From positions 62,636,442 to 62,700,441 of the forward strand of contig CM055094.1 of NCBI GenBank assembly GCA_029204225.1: a stretch of 64,000 bases of DNA, in the 5' to 3' direction. Below, one piece after another: positions 36,817-48,483 of the stretch (the first letter of the stretch is position 1; every line of letters begins with the position of its first letter). Source of the stretch: Diphasiastrum complanatum. Lineage: Eukaryota > Streptophyta > Lycopodiopsida > Lycopodiales > Lycopodiaceae. The notes beneath the pieces were generated by a model. It did no database searches and was not told the origin of the DNA. It saw nothing but the letters and a program-made list of their open reading frames with translations. The position numbers and the translations under genes were made by a program.

Positions 36817-36952
36817 GGTACCAGGGGATAGGAGTCAATGTGCAACAACCGTTTATAAGCAGGAGGAACCTTCCTGAGGACCCCAACGCACGCAGGCAGT
36901 CGCATAGACATGCAGGCGAACTGTGCGTCGCTTGACAACACAGCCTTGCAAC
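36817..36952 (+). repeat. Direct repeat, right copy (end of X)
   Basis: The same-orientation partner of 23840-23976, ending at the ACATG target duplication. Confidence 0.85.
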
Positions 36953-37306
36953 ATGATTTTCCCTCTCCATGGTGCACAAACCTCATTCACCATATCCATA
37001 AAGGCGGTGACCCTATGAAAGTTGACAACTACCGCACCATTATGATCAGCCACCTCTTTGCCAAAGTGTATAGTTCTATCTTATAGTCAGAGATTAGTAC
37101 AGAGATGGATGTCAGATCACTCCATGCCATTGGCCAAGCGGGTTTCAGACCGGGATATACTACATTAGATCATATCTTTACTTTGAGGTCGATAATTGAG
37201 GAGGCTAAGGCCAAGAGAGAGCATGTATACTGCTGCTTTGTGGATTTCTGCAAGGCCTTTGATTATGTGCCCAGGCATTTATTGATACAGAGGCTTCATG
37301 ATCGGA
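36951..37306 (+). pseudogene. LINE reverse transcriptase N-terminal part
   Basis: Plus strand. FPSPWCTNLIHHIHKGGDP, KVDNYRTIMISHLFAKVY, a stop, then IGQAGFRPGYTTLDHIF and VYCCFVDFCKAFDYVPRHLL. This is the RT region that should follow the pre-RT block ending at 23766, so it is taken as the right half of the LINE split by composite X. It ends abruptly at LIQRLHDRS, before the YADD motif. Confidence 0.85.
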
Positions 37307-39443
37307 GCTAAAGAATCTGTCAGAGATTCCAAGAGGAATCTGTTATAGCTGACGGACCTGTTTTATAAATCATAAACGATAGGATATTCAGATATTACAT
37401 AAATCCTTTATGGATTATAATAGATTTCTGGTTTGATGATTTAAAGGGGGAAAAATTTAGAAAGTACTCTTGCGGTAGGAAAGTGGCTGATAACAAGTCC
37501 GATTGATTTGTGTCAGAACTTGGTAATTCTATTGCTAGATGGGGATTTGTTGAAACCTGTTCCTTGCTAGAAGCAGTCAACTTGATCTTAGTGTGGACTG
37601 AGATCCGTGGGTTGATGCAAGGGAAGAAATTCATGCTAACAATATATTCCTTTGAGTTAATCTCCGGTTGAGATCTTGGATGTGAAATAGCACTCTTTGA
37701 GAAATATTCTCTCTTAGAGGATAACCAAGTTACAGGATTCTCAGTTATGAAAGTGTTATGTACAGATCAGGAGTTATCTGTAGAGATATGCTATGTAGTG
37801 AATCTTTGTGGGATCATTAAACCTTTTGTACAAACTTTTAATCCTGTGGATCTACAAAGTATTCCATGAACTAACTTATTTGCATGCATAAACTAGTTGT
37901 TGGTACATAGGCATATAGATGAGAATTGTGTTTGAGACAATTTCTCGCTGGGTTATAGTAATTTCTCATTGAGAATTGCTTATTGACCTAGAATTGATTT
38001 AGAATCAGATTAAATGTGTTGTTTTGGGACCACACCTAGACATTTAAATATTTTCTAAATCTGATATAGTTAATTGAGACAGAAGCGCTACTTCTGAGTT
38101 AGTTGTTGTAAATCAACAATAGAAATCCTACTTATGGATCTTATTGTTGAAGTGTATTGCTTTTAAGTCACAACATTTATGAGTCATTTTGGATTCATTT
38201 ATAGATGGGTGTGCATAGAATACACAAGAAATTTTGGGACTTATCTTTTCTCGTTCGGAAAGGATGGAATGCTATCCCAGAAGACTTAGGAGAGTTGGAT
38301 AGTTGTTTGCCAAAAGTTAGAACTTCACGTAATGAGGTTCCGGTAAATCTTAACTTATTCTAGATTAGAACTTAAGAGGAAAATCTAGACGTATTCTAGA
38401 TTGGGACCTTAACTTTGGAATGACAATTTGTGCCATGTCTAAAGTAAGGGCGTTTTTGGATTACAATTCTTATATAGGCACCGTGTGTGAGTTGGAAAAG
38501 TCTGAAACTTTCCAGATGAGAAGGGACTTTTTAAAACAACTCATGTGTCATTTATGAATTGTAGTACACTCTTATGATATGGTATGGTCTCGGAAATCTG
38601 TTAAGTTGGGATTGGTGCATCATAACTCAGATTCTAAGAAATACCTAATCCATAGGAGAGGATAGTGTTCATACCCCGGATGAATAAACAGGTTAGTGGA
38701 ATTTTGGTACAACTGATCACCTTACCAAATCGACTATGTTTATTCGGGTATCGACCAAGAAGTTATACAGTGTCTGTTTAGGCTTTGCAGATTACCAAAG
38801 TGACATTATGAACACTCGCGTTTCGAAGTTCATTGGTTGCTTTTGGTCGGCCGTATTTGCTAAACTAGAGATGACTCTAAGCTTAAAAGTTCTTTTGATC
38901 ATTGGTAGTTGCCTATGTGAAGTTATCGCGTTCTTTTATTGAGTATAGGACAAGAATCCAATGAATTATGATTGATGAATCATAGTTCAGATTCTAGTTA
39001 TACTTGATCATTTAAAAGAAGGATACCTGCGTTATGTAACATATGTCTCACTGCCCATGGGATAGTTGTGAATTTAAATAGCGGGTGAGATCAGGAACTT
39101 TGCTGCATCCAACTCCCAACTGACGCTACCATTAATAGTCAAGATAAGCATGGTAGATGGACCATCTGATGTACTAGTGGGTACTTGAGGGAGGATTTGT
39201 GACATAGATGCCAAATGTCTCTAGTAGGTGAGAGGCTTGTGAAAATCATGACAACAGATAACCCTGGCTATGGAGATGCTAAGAGGATTCTTTGCTCATA
39301 ATCCTAAAAGATCTTGACTCTCTAAATGTATGTGATAAGCTGAAAATGTCACCAAGTTGTAGAGGTCAGATTACAAACTTTGCCAAAATAATCTAGTGTG
39401 GGACAAAAGGCTTAGCTCGTATCATACATGACAACATAGTAGC
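37307..39443. other. Unexplained AT-rich intronic block
   Basis: About 2.1 kb between two LINE fragments. No long ORF, LTR pair, primer-binding site or recognised motif. Two short segments resemble each other (GCATCATAACTCAGATTCTA at 38611-38636 and AATCATAGTTCAGATTCTAG at about 38978-38998), hinting at an old repeat. Probably decayed transposon DNA. Confidence 0.4.
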
Positions 39444-40870
39444 CTATAGATGAGATATACTGGCCCAATTAGATGATGCAAGACCTATGCACCATGTCTC
39501 CCTAGCGTATAGGGATCTAGGGGAAACAATAATATGAAACGGGTGACACACACTTGAGGCCTCCCTAATGGACTTCCGGAAACAAAACCTCTCCAATTGG
39601 ATTGGGAAAGCATGGCCCTTTCGAACTCTAGTTATAGTTGCTTGTCTCACACCAAGTATAGGGCCTAATAGTCCTCCCAAGTAAGTGTAGGATGATACAA
39701 CCTCCAATGACTGCCGTCAAAGATGAGCCCCTATCATTGCATAAAAGCCCTGAATGTCTTGAAGATCGTCACAATGTTGACCCCAAAACCCCATCTAGTA
39801 TAAAAAGTGTGAAAAGTATCCAATTGTCTTAGTAAGCCTTCTCTAATCGGAGAGACTAGAACCACATCATTTGCATAGAAAAAAATGGTGACTAGTGCCT
39901 CCACACCGCTCAATTACACTCTCAAGCTCATCAACGTATAATCCGAAAACTATAGCTGGTAGGGAACAACTTTGAAATTCCTCTATAGGAGATTCCTGTC
40001 ACTCTTGAGACAACCCATAACTCTCTCATAAAGTGCATCACTGCTTTGAATCTGTCAATGGAAAAACCACGATTTTGCAGCCTCTAGATGAGTAAGGAAT
40101 GTGGGATGGAGTGAAAAGCTTTCTTGAAGTCAACAAAACAATGGTAAACTCACTCTCTCGTGTGTCTAGCCTCCTCATCAAGAGCCGAAAGAGTGGAGAT
40201 ACGGCCTGTAGTGGAATAATGTGCCTTGAAATCTACCTGTCCCAATTCATGTACTCGCTTGGTCACAACCTCAGAACTCACTGTCGCTACTGGAGAATAG
40301 TGCCATACAGCTCTACTATGATGTGTCCAATCATGATAGTATGGTAGTTGCCTATATTCATGGGGTCACCATTTTTGTGGATGGGATGGATGATGTTAGT
40401 TCATCAAGATGAAGGGAAGCCAGAGACAACTACACAATTAAGGAGTGGCCAAAATGGGCAAGAGTGAGTGTAAAATAATAAACGAGACAACAAACAATTC
40501 AACATGGATCAGTAGTTCAAACTCAAGGTCCTTGATATCTTTGGCCCAATGGGCTTCATTCTCTTGATGGCCGCATGCACCATGTTAGAGGTGAAGGAAG
40601 TGAACTTAGATGGACAAGAAGAGATGGAGACGGGTGTGTCAAGCTGAAAAGGTCAACAAATTGGGTCAAGATTGTGAGGGTGTGGTAGAATCAAGATTGA
40701 TAGAGAGAAAGGAACGATCAAAGGGGGTAGTGGGAAAGATACGAAAATCGGATATCAAAGGGATGGAGGACGGTGACCCCATGAGGCGGTTGACAACAAT
40801 GTGTCAACCACAATGAGAGTGGCATGTGTATTTGCTCGAGTCAAGCCAACAAAATGGCCAATTGGTGGGC
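39444..40870 (-). pseudogene. LINE reverse transcriptase, decayed, minus strand
   Basis: Minus strand, many stops and shifts. Pre-RT AKDIKDLEFELL (about 40540), IHPIHKNGDP...GNYHTIMIGHI (about 40370-40400), VYHCFVDFKKAFHSIPHSLL (about 40100-40160), FFYANDVVLVSPIREGLLRQ (about 39840-39880, with YAND where YADD is expected) and thumb region VVSSYTYLGGLLGPIL (39660-39707). It belongs with the endonuclease at 41006-41380 and ORF1 at 41600-42144 as one nearly full-length but dead LINE. Confidence 0.8.
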
Positions 40871-41005
40871 TTCTCCTAGTTGCAACAAGTACTCACCATA
40901 GCTAGCCATAGGTCCCAACATGTCGACTAGTGTCTTGGTGACTCCCATATCATCACAATCAAGGGCATGTAAGCACGACAGAACCGCAACATTGTGGAAA
41001 TCAAG

Positions 41006-41420
41006 CTAGTGTAATGTAGTCTTGGCATTAAAATCAGCAGTGAGAAGAATGTACCCTGGCTCTACGTATTTGACAATATCTATGGAGAGATCAATATGAG
41101 AAGAACCGGTACACTCAAGAAAGGAAGAAGACACAGGAGAAAAGTAGCAAGCTGCAACAAAGAGATCCCCATCCAATCCAATCTGAAATATGTGAAACCA
41201 TATGTATTGTGCATGTTCATCATGTATGATAAACTCAATGATTGGATGAAATGACTCCCTATAGAGATGTGAGCCCACCAAAACCTCTCGCTTGTGGATC
41301 TCATCTCTGTCTTGTATACCGAAGCCCAACTATAGCCCAAGAACGTAGATAGTACTCTTTCCTTGGCTCTCACATGTCTCAGTCCCTCCCTATAATGAAA
41401 TCAATAAGGTCTCCCGCAGA
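41006..41420 (-). pseudogene. LINE APE-type endonuclease, minus strand
   Basis: The minus frame reads GSHLYRESFHPIIEFIIHDE, DLFVAACYFSPVSSS and DIVKYVEPGYILLTADFNAK. The FVAACYFSP and LLTADFNAKT strings are the conserved core of LINE endonucleases (usual form GDFNA). A second frame overlaps, showing a frameshift. It lies between ORF1 and RT as expected for L1-like elements. Confidence 0.75.
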
Positions 41421-41599
41421 AGATGATGAATGTATATCATTACATTTTCATACCCCTATATGTAAGCGGTGTGGATGGGCCCCACATGCCCAGGGGGGCC
41501 AAACTTGTTATTGCCGGGAGCCACTAGATGCACTAACAATGTAACGAACAAGGCCATCCCTTTAAATCACTCGTCTACCTGTCTCTTTGGCTTCCTGGA

Positions 41600-42144
41600 A
41601 GGCTTTATGCCTTTCCTCCACTTGCATCTATGTGAGAACATCATCCATGAAAATATTAGTGCCCCTCAACTTGGCTCTTTTCCGAGAGGCATCCAATGTT
41701 AGATAATGCAAAGCGGATAATTATCCCTCTTCTGTGTCGTGCAGAATCCAAGCCCTCACTATGGTGGTCCAATGTAGTCTCAAGAAAGTGCTTCGCTTCC
41801 TCAAGTGCATTTTGGGTATTCACTATACCTCATACTCTAATGCTGAGATTATTTTGCTCTTTAAGTTTCTCCTTCAAAATAGTGGCTGAAATGATGGAAG
41901 ATATGGGTGAACTTGGCTTACTTCCCTTCATTAGCATGGCTGCCCAAGATAGGGCTTCTTCCTTTCGTTCTTTGAAGTTGGTCTCAAATTCTTTGATCTA
42001 CATTGAGGTGGATGGATTCTAGTGATGCACTCTTCAAAAGCTGTCCAATTCATGCTCCAAGAAGGCAACCTTGGAATGCATTTGGCTCCTTTCATCCATA
42101 AGATTCACTATCGTTGTCTTGACTTGAGCCATTTCCTGTGTCAT
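41600..42144 (-). pseudogene. LINE ORF1 with coiled coil and RRM-like domain
   Basis: Minus strand from ATG at 42144: MTQEMAQVKTTIVNLMDERS and a heptad-like stretch (coiled coil, about 42144-41870), then KLKEQNNLSIRV, GIVNTQNALEEAKHFLE, RGIIIRFALS and RAKLRGTNIFMDDVLT. This order matches the coiled coil, RRM and C-terminal domain of L1-type ORF1 RNA-binding proteins (compare NLRI.G, the V.F strand and the LKGT.IFI region). No CCHC knuckle is seen. Stops and one frameshift near 41680 show it is dead. Confidence 0.6.
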
Positions 42145-42417
42145 AGAGAAGAATTCCAAGTTGAGTTGTTATGATTGCCAAGAGATGTATTGCTCATAGA
42201 CCCCTAGAAGAAGTATAGGTAGGATTTGGTTTGGGTAAAATAGGATGAGAAGTGTGATTTGCAGTAGAAGAGGGGGTAGGAGGTAAATGGAGGGTGATGG
42301 CAGTTTTCAACGCCGTTTGTGTGGCAGGCAGCACATCTGGCTATTGCACAAGTGAGGAGCAGAGGAGAGGGGCAGCTAGCATCCCCATGCCTCTTAGGAG
42401 CCAGCGCTGGAGGCTGG

Positions 42418-42560
42418 AAAGAGAGAGAGCTTTATTAATGTCTTTTCCATGCCAAAAGGCATATAAGACTAGTAAATGTACATGTCAAGTATATGGGAAC
42501 AATGGGAGCATACGAAACGTCTCCGAAACAATACTAAAAGAAACATCATAGCCAAAAGAA
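42418..42560 (-). repeat. LINE 3' UTR end, minus strand
   Basis: Reverse copy of the LINE 3' UTR at about 20640-20767, ending AATAAAGCTCTCTCTC. It abuts the 5' part of the minus-strand LINE at 42300 and below. Confidence 0.75.
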
Positions 42561-42625
42561 AGTTCAGGCGCTTCCAGATGCAGAGGAAATATATACACAG
42601 ATAGCACTGGCTTCCTCACATTCTC

Positions 42626-43013
42626 TTCATGATCAAGGCTACATGTTGTCATGGTTTTCTCATGCATCCCACCTTGAGTCATTTAGTATCTCCCTTAGAG
42701 CTCTTCCTTCGGGAACCCACCAGTATATCAAGCGCTTTTTATATAGGGCATATCTTGATCGCACATGGAGACAACAACTGGGGGTTAAGCCCTCCGACTA
42801 TTATCAGACTCATATAGGGTTCCCAGTTTTGCCACGATATTTGGTCTCAGCATTACCACGCAACCTTAGATTCACACTGGGCCAGCTCTGCGTATCATCA
42901 ATCACATCAATTAGCTATTGAACCCGGGAGGTTTCATGGTAGTCCGAGAGAGGAGAGGATCTGCTAGTTATGTCTAGATGAGGTGGAGTCTAAGGAGCAT
43001 TTTATCTTTAGGT
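42626..43013 (+). pseudogene. LINE C-terminal fragment, plus strand
   Basis: Plus strand. SGTHQYIKRFLYRAYLDRTW, LRFTLGQLCVSSI, then in broken frames the RICxLC...ESKEHFIF zinc-binding region. Homologous to 3130-3716 and 21950-22370. It ends where a minus-strand LINE begins. Confidence 0.75.
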
Positions 43014-43993
43014 AACCTAACGTCCATTAACGTCCACGGAAGCCAATATGGCATATGAGACCAAAATCAAGTACAATATATGTCTTAATAATCCAATCAA
43101 ATAATGTAAAAACTACTCCAAGATCATAAATCGATCTTGTTTTGGTCTAAGATAGTTTACGCAGATTTTAGCAGGAAACTACCAAACATATTGATATCAA
43201 CTCTATCGAATCAAGTATGTCACTATCGGTTCCTCAAAAAGGTTAGGAAAGTCTTTCTGAAGAGCTTCAAGGCCGTCACAGTCCAATAGGTGATGAACTT
43301 CTGTCTTGATACTCTCGTTCTTGCAAAAAGAGCATGTACGTTCCTCCCAAGGTGCCTTCGAGTGTTCCATCTTCCCATTTGCAAATGTAATTCATGAAAA
43401 TGAAATCGCCTGCTTTTCCTTCATAGATATATCAACAACAGTCATTGAACTTGGTATGCAGTGTGCACAAAATCTTTCAGCTCCTTATTAATCCAATCTT
43501 TATGCTGAATTTTTCAAAAGCCAAACTGTTTTGTAATGTCCAGCCACCATCCACTTTTGAGACTTTGAGGGAGCATGCAACAATGCATAGCAACTATACA
43601 TAACCTAACATCTTCCAATTCTTCTCTTCTTTCAATTTATCATTTTAATAATCATCAAACCATGGGTAATTGGAAAACAACCTCTTTTCTTCTTTTGTCA
43701 TGAGCGTTACAAAGTTAAAGAAGTCATTTACCATACTGTGTGGTATCATTGTGACCATCCATTGACTTTCAACTAGTTTTAAGCTTCTTGGAAGAGAATT
43801 CTTCCAACCAAAGCAGATCTTCCCCTCCTTTGTAGAACTCCATTTGTGAGTCACTTGCGTGTCCATTGAAGTCACAGATAAGAAGGATGTCACCTAATTC
43901 TTTGAACTTGGCAATATTGAGAGGATCTTCACTATCTAATTGCATATTTTGGTAGAAAACAGAATTTTGAGGTGCAAAATAACAAAGACCATT
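43014..43993 (-). pseudogene. Second LINE type, endonuclease and zinc motif only
   Basis: Minus strand. GDILLICDFNGHASDSQ (43843-43895) is an endonuclease motif (GDFN form) and WMVTMIPHSMVNDF follows. At 43250-43400 PWEERTCSFCKNESIKTEVH...LLDC is the C-terminal CX2C...HX4C motif. The RT between them is missing. Sequence differs from the other LINEs here, suggesting a second family. Confidence 0.6.
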
Positions 43994-45287
43994 GCCCACT
44001 CTTCTCCTGTTGGTGGCCATTTTGGTTTTCAGAAGTCTTATGCTCGTCTTAGGGACCATTTCTACTGGCCATCCATGAAGTCTGAGCTAGCACATCTTAT
44101 CCATTAGTGTACCTTTTGTGCCCGTAATAAATATTCCCGTGCTAAGTCCGTTGGCTTGCTCCAGAGTTGGCCCATTCCTCATCACCAGTGGACAGACATT
44201 TCTATGGACTTTATCCTTGGCCTTCCTCATACCCGACGTGGTAATGACTCATGTATGGTGGTGGTTGATTGGTTCTCGAAACAGGCAAATTTTATTCCAG
44301 TCCGCAACACTATCACATCAGAGCAGTGTGCACCTCTATTTCTATCAAATATTTTTCCGCTACATGGGTTTCCACGTACTATACTATCTGATCGGGATAG
44401 TAAGTTTACTTCTATATTTTGGACAAAGCTTATGCGTATTCTAGGTGTTCAGCTTTTCATGGGTTTTGCTTATCATTCCACTGCCGATGGATAGTCTGAG
44501 AACCTTAATCAGATCCTCGAGGCTTATCTCCGCCATTTTTGTTACTCCTTCAAGGAAGGAGTGAGGTGAGCATTTATGTTTAGCAGAGTATAGCTATAAT
44601 AGCTCTGTCAATACTAGCTCATGGTTATTCACCTACTTTAACTGGGGTTCCTCTTCCGCCGGATGATACGCCTGTTAAACTTTTCTCATTTCTTTCAAGT
44701 GCCTGCGAGCTTATTACTAGAGCTAGTACACATCTACAATAGGTCCAACAAAGTTTCCAAACTTCTGCTGACCGCCATTACCAACATGTTCAGTTTCAGG
44801 TTGGTGATATGGTTTATTTGTGCCTTCGCTTTGCATGCCATCATTTGTTCAGGGTTATGCTTCTATTGAGAAGCTTGCACCATGATACCATGGGCCTTAT
44901 TGTATGTTGGACCACCTCAGTCCAACGACATATCATTTACAACTTCCCCCTTCTACACGTGCCTATGATATCTTCCATGTCAGTTTGTTACTGTTGTTAT
45001 CGAGGATGATGCTCCTCGTGATGTTGAGTTTCCGGATGATCTAGAGCTATTTCCTTTCTTACCAGCTGCTATACTTCAAGTTCGTCTTCAGCATAGTCGA
45101 TGTCGACGACAGATTCAGTTTTTGGTTTAGTGGGATGGTCGTCCTATTGAGGAGGCCACATGGGAGCCCATAGATGTTTTTTATCATACACCATTGCTTG
45201 CGGATTAGGCTCATGCTCTTGCTGCACTTGTTCAGTCTTCTACATCTTCTACAATTGTTGATCACTCTGGGCTTGCTGCTACCTGAT
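43994..45287 (+). pseudogene. pol: Plus-strand gypsy fragment, integrase to chromodomain
   Basis: Plus strand, 5' truncated. SSPVGGHFGFQKSYARLRDH, a stop, CTFCARNKYS, WTDISMDFILGLPHTRRG, ILSDRDSKFTS, then a stop after STADG and a broken frame. The C-terminal chromodomain region (RRQIQFLV, stop, WDGRPIEEATWEPIDVFYHT) lies at about 45100-45190. It belongs to the same family as gypsy 2b and 3. Its left end meets a LINE at about 43993. Confidence 0.88.
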
Positions 45288-45339
45288 AATATGCTACATT
45301 TTCATTTAGCCCGAGGGGCTTTGTTTTTTTGTAGGGGAG

Positions 45340-45648
45340 AGTTATGGACTCGGCTCATTACATTCGCCGTGTCCTTTACTTTATGCATACGCAGGTTTTA
45401 GGGCCCGTTTTATTAGTCTAGTTCATATTTTGGATATGTACTGGCCTTGGGCCCATTTTATTACTCTATTTGATATTTGGTCATGTACTGATGAGGGGGG
45501 CCATTTGGGGGGTCACAGACCCTATTTGGAGGGCGCACTATCATCCCTCTTAGAGATTGGTTTCATCAGTCTTATCCATTTAGGTCTCCCTTTTAGGGCT
45601 TTTCTATGGGTATAAGTAGGAGACATTGTCATTCATTATTCAACTTAT

Positions 45649-45705
<57 letters not shown>

Positions 45706-45716
45706 AAGCATTCTCC
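45340..45716 (+). repeat. Plus-strand gypsy 3' LTR, truncated
   Basis: Starts AGTTATGGACTCGG directly after polypurine tract GTAGGGGAG. The LTR carries a 53-bp TC expansion (45651-45703) at a pyrimidine-rich site that is short in the other copies. It stops at about 45716, where a minus-oriented LTR piece begins. Confidence 0.85.
45651..45703. repeat. (TC)n microsatellite inside LTR
   Basis: A 53-bp TC run at the position of GATCTCCTTC...CTCTTTAAGC in intact LTRs (complement at 53600-53640). Confidence 0.95.
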
Positions 45717-47825
45717 AAGGCCTGCTTATGCATAAAAAGCAAAGGTAAAGTAGATGCAAATGGACGTGGCGAATGTAAAGAGCCTAGTCTATAACTCTCC
45801 ACAACACAAAAGAAAGCCTTGCCACGAAATGAAGAGGCAGCATAAGATCAAGCAGCAGGCCCTGGTGTATCAACAACTGTGAAAGAGTAATCAACAAGTG
45901 CAGCAAGAGCACGAGCCTGGTCTGCAAGCAAAGATGTATGATAGAACACATCCATACGCTCCCATGTGGCCGCCTCAACATGACGACCATCCCACTGTAC
46001 CAAAAACTGAATCTGCCGCCGGCGCCAACTATGATGAAGACAAACCTGTAGAATAGCAGTAGGTAGGAGAAGAAATAACTCTGGATCAGTAGGAAACTCA
46101 GCATCACAAGGAGCATCATCCTAAATAGCAACACGTAATAAACTGACTTGGAACATATCATAGGCCCGTGTCGAAGAAGGAAGCTGCAACCGATATGTCA
46201 CAAGACTAAGAACCTCCAATATGTGATAAGGTCCATAATAACGTGGTGCAAGCTTCTCAGTAGAAGCATGGCCCTGAATAAAGTGGTGTTGAGCAAAACG
46301 AAGGCGTAGATAAACCATATCCCCACCCTGAAACTGAACATGTCGTTGATGACGATCAACAGAAGTCTGGTACCGCGAATCATGACCACGCTGGTACGGG
46401 GAAGGCCTAGGATAAAGTCCATAGAGATATCGATCCACTGGCGATGAGGAATAGGCCAACTCTGAAGCAAACTAGCAGACTTAGAACGGGTGTACTTATT
46501 GCGGGCACAAAAAGTGCAGTTGCGAATAAGAAGGGCTAGCTCAGACTTCATGGATGGCCAATAGAAGTGGTCCTTAAGACGAGCATAAGACTTTTGAAAC
46601 CCAAAATGGCCAGCAACAAGGGAGGAATGAGCATCAGACAATAACTGGGGGCGAAGAGGCAAGGAGCTAGGGATACAGAGAGACCCAAAATGATACAGAC
46701 GATGATCAACGATGGAATAGACCTGGTGTGGACGGAAAGAAATAGGAGGTGCAGAACTATAAACGTCACGAAAATCAGGACAAGTGAGATAAGCAGACGG
46801 AAGATCATCAAACCAAGGGGGAATGGTGGCAACAAGTGTGTGTAACAAAGCGGGCAGATGGGATAAATCATCGGCAGCGGCGTTTGAACGGCCAGGACGA
46901 TATAAAATAAATCAAAGGATTATAAAAATTGCAACCAATGAAATTGACTATCGCTTAAGATCCCGCTGGGACAACAGATAACGGAGAGACTGGTGGTCAA
47001 TGACAATGTCAAATGGTATACGATTCAGGTAACGACGCCACTTCTTAGGAGCATAGATAATAGCGAGAAGCTCTTTCTCGTGGACAGAATACCATTGCTC
47101 ATAAGAGCGAAGCCGTCGCGACTCTTAAGCAATGATACACTGGGACTGGCGAAGTAAGGAACCCAAACCAACGGAACTAGCATCAGTCTCAACAATAAAT
47201 TTTTGGTCAAATCGAGGTAAGCACATAACAGCGGCATCAACAATAGCGCGACGAAGAGTATCAAAGGCTGTCTAACAATCAAGGGTCCGAGATTTCTTTA
47301 GAAGAGCATGAAGAGGAGCAGCCACAGTCACAAAGTGTGGAACAGGGCGGCGAAGGTGAGTGGCTAAACCAAGGAACATACAAACATGGTGAACATCGTT
47401 TGGTTTAGGCCAGTCTTGGATAGGTTGAACCTTACGAGGATCAAGGCGAAGACACCCATCACAAATAAGAAACCCAAGAAATTCAATCTCAGCAACGACG
47501 AAAGAGCATTTGGATAGTTTGGCAAACCAATGATGGTGAATGAGTAACTAAAAGACAGACGTGAGATGGGACACATGCTAGTCAAGGGATGTACTAAAAA
47601 TGAGAATGTCGTTGAAGTAAACTAAAACACAATGACCAAGAAGCGGATGCATAATATTATTCATAACATTCTGGAACGTTAGAGGACCGTTAGTAACACC
47701 AAAAGGAAGCACACGAAACTCATATAAACCAAGATGGGTACGAAAAGCAATCTTATGTTTGTCAAAAGGGTGCATCCTAATCTGGTGATATCTATAACGA
47801 AGGTCTATCTTGGAAAAGTCATACG
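45717..47825 (-). pseudogene. pol: Gypsy 2b, RT to chromodomain, with 3' LTR stub
   Basis: Minus strand. LTR stub 45717-45796 ends ATAACT next to the purine tract. Upstream: chromodomain (RRQIQFLVQWDGRHVEAATW, about 45965-46025), the integrase C-terminal part (DMVYLRLRFAQHHFIQGHAS), then a junction near 46372 that deletes most of the integrase core. The integrase zinc region, RNase H and RT follow, with many stops. RT contains VLVYFNDILIFS (YFND where YFDD is expected). It breaks at about 47820 inside RT and joins copia A LTR sequence. Its 5' LTR may be the stub at 60453-60617. Confidence 0.85.
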
Positions 47826-48483
47826 TGGGTCCAAAGTTTTAAGGCCCAAATAAACTTAGGCAAATTTTTTTATTACAAACTCGTGGAGGGCCTTCTTGTA
47901 TGATGATGCCACTTGTCCACTGGAGTTTGGTAGACCCCCATGCATATGTGCATGGGGGAGAAAAAGTTAGTTTGCCACATATCCTAGTTTGCATGTGACA
48001 TGCAAGATGCATGCATGACAAACTAGACACATGCAATTAGACATGCAAATTGCCACCTACCTTGGACACTTGGCAATAGCATGTAATGCATTGTACATAC
48101 ATCAATTCTTATAAATAGAACCTCCACGATTTGGAGGAGTGTGATTTTGGGATAATCTTCAATTCTTCATCACTTTGTTGTCTCTTCCATCTCAGATTGT
48201 GTAGTAGCTCGCAGTAGGATCTGATCTGATCATTTACTTGTTTCTCCTTCTCCTCTCATCAGATTTCGATGAGAACAGTTGCATACTGATTCTTGGACGA
48301 GGGCGCTACTAGTCAGATCATTCCCACTTTGAATTCAGAGCAGATCAAAGCCAGGACAACAATCAACCATTTCTGGGAGGGCGTTGGATCTGTTTTGTTC
48401 AATCATACATTTCTCTTTCATGTATTGTCAGATTTAGGTGAAATCAAAGGCATAAGTCATCTATTGCAAAGGCTCTATTAACC
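47826..48483 (+). repeat. Partial copia A LTR
   Basis: Matches the middle of the copia A LTR (48601-49242), from GGTCCAAAGTTTTAAGGCCC to GGCTCTATTAAC, and lies head to tail directly before the complete LTR. The extra fragment and the missing target duplication suggest unequal recombination between LTRs. Confidence 0.85.

Larger units (their letters stand above)
23767..36950. mobile_element. Composite palindromic retroelement insertion X
   Basis: About 13.2 kb interrupts a LINE and is flanked by ACATG on both sides (23762-23766 and 36951-36955). Once the two younger elements inside it (gypsy 2, copia B) are removed, it is a near-palindrome: internal sequence, primer-binding site, LTR, polypurine tract and 3' internal end on the minus strand; a 109-bp centre (31241-31349); then the same parts in reverse on the plus strand. 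No gag or pol of X is present. The outer ends are internal sequence, not LTR termini. An aberrant cDNA, for example from self-integration, or later rearrangement could explain it. Confidence 0.65.

Noticed and set aside
47839-48036. 63-66-aa ORFs repeated at 47839, 48611 and 52825
   Set aside because: They recur because they lie in copies of the copia A LTR; the terminal Met-Cys-rich peptide has no support as a gene.
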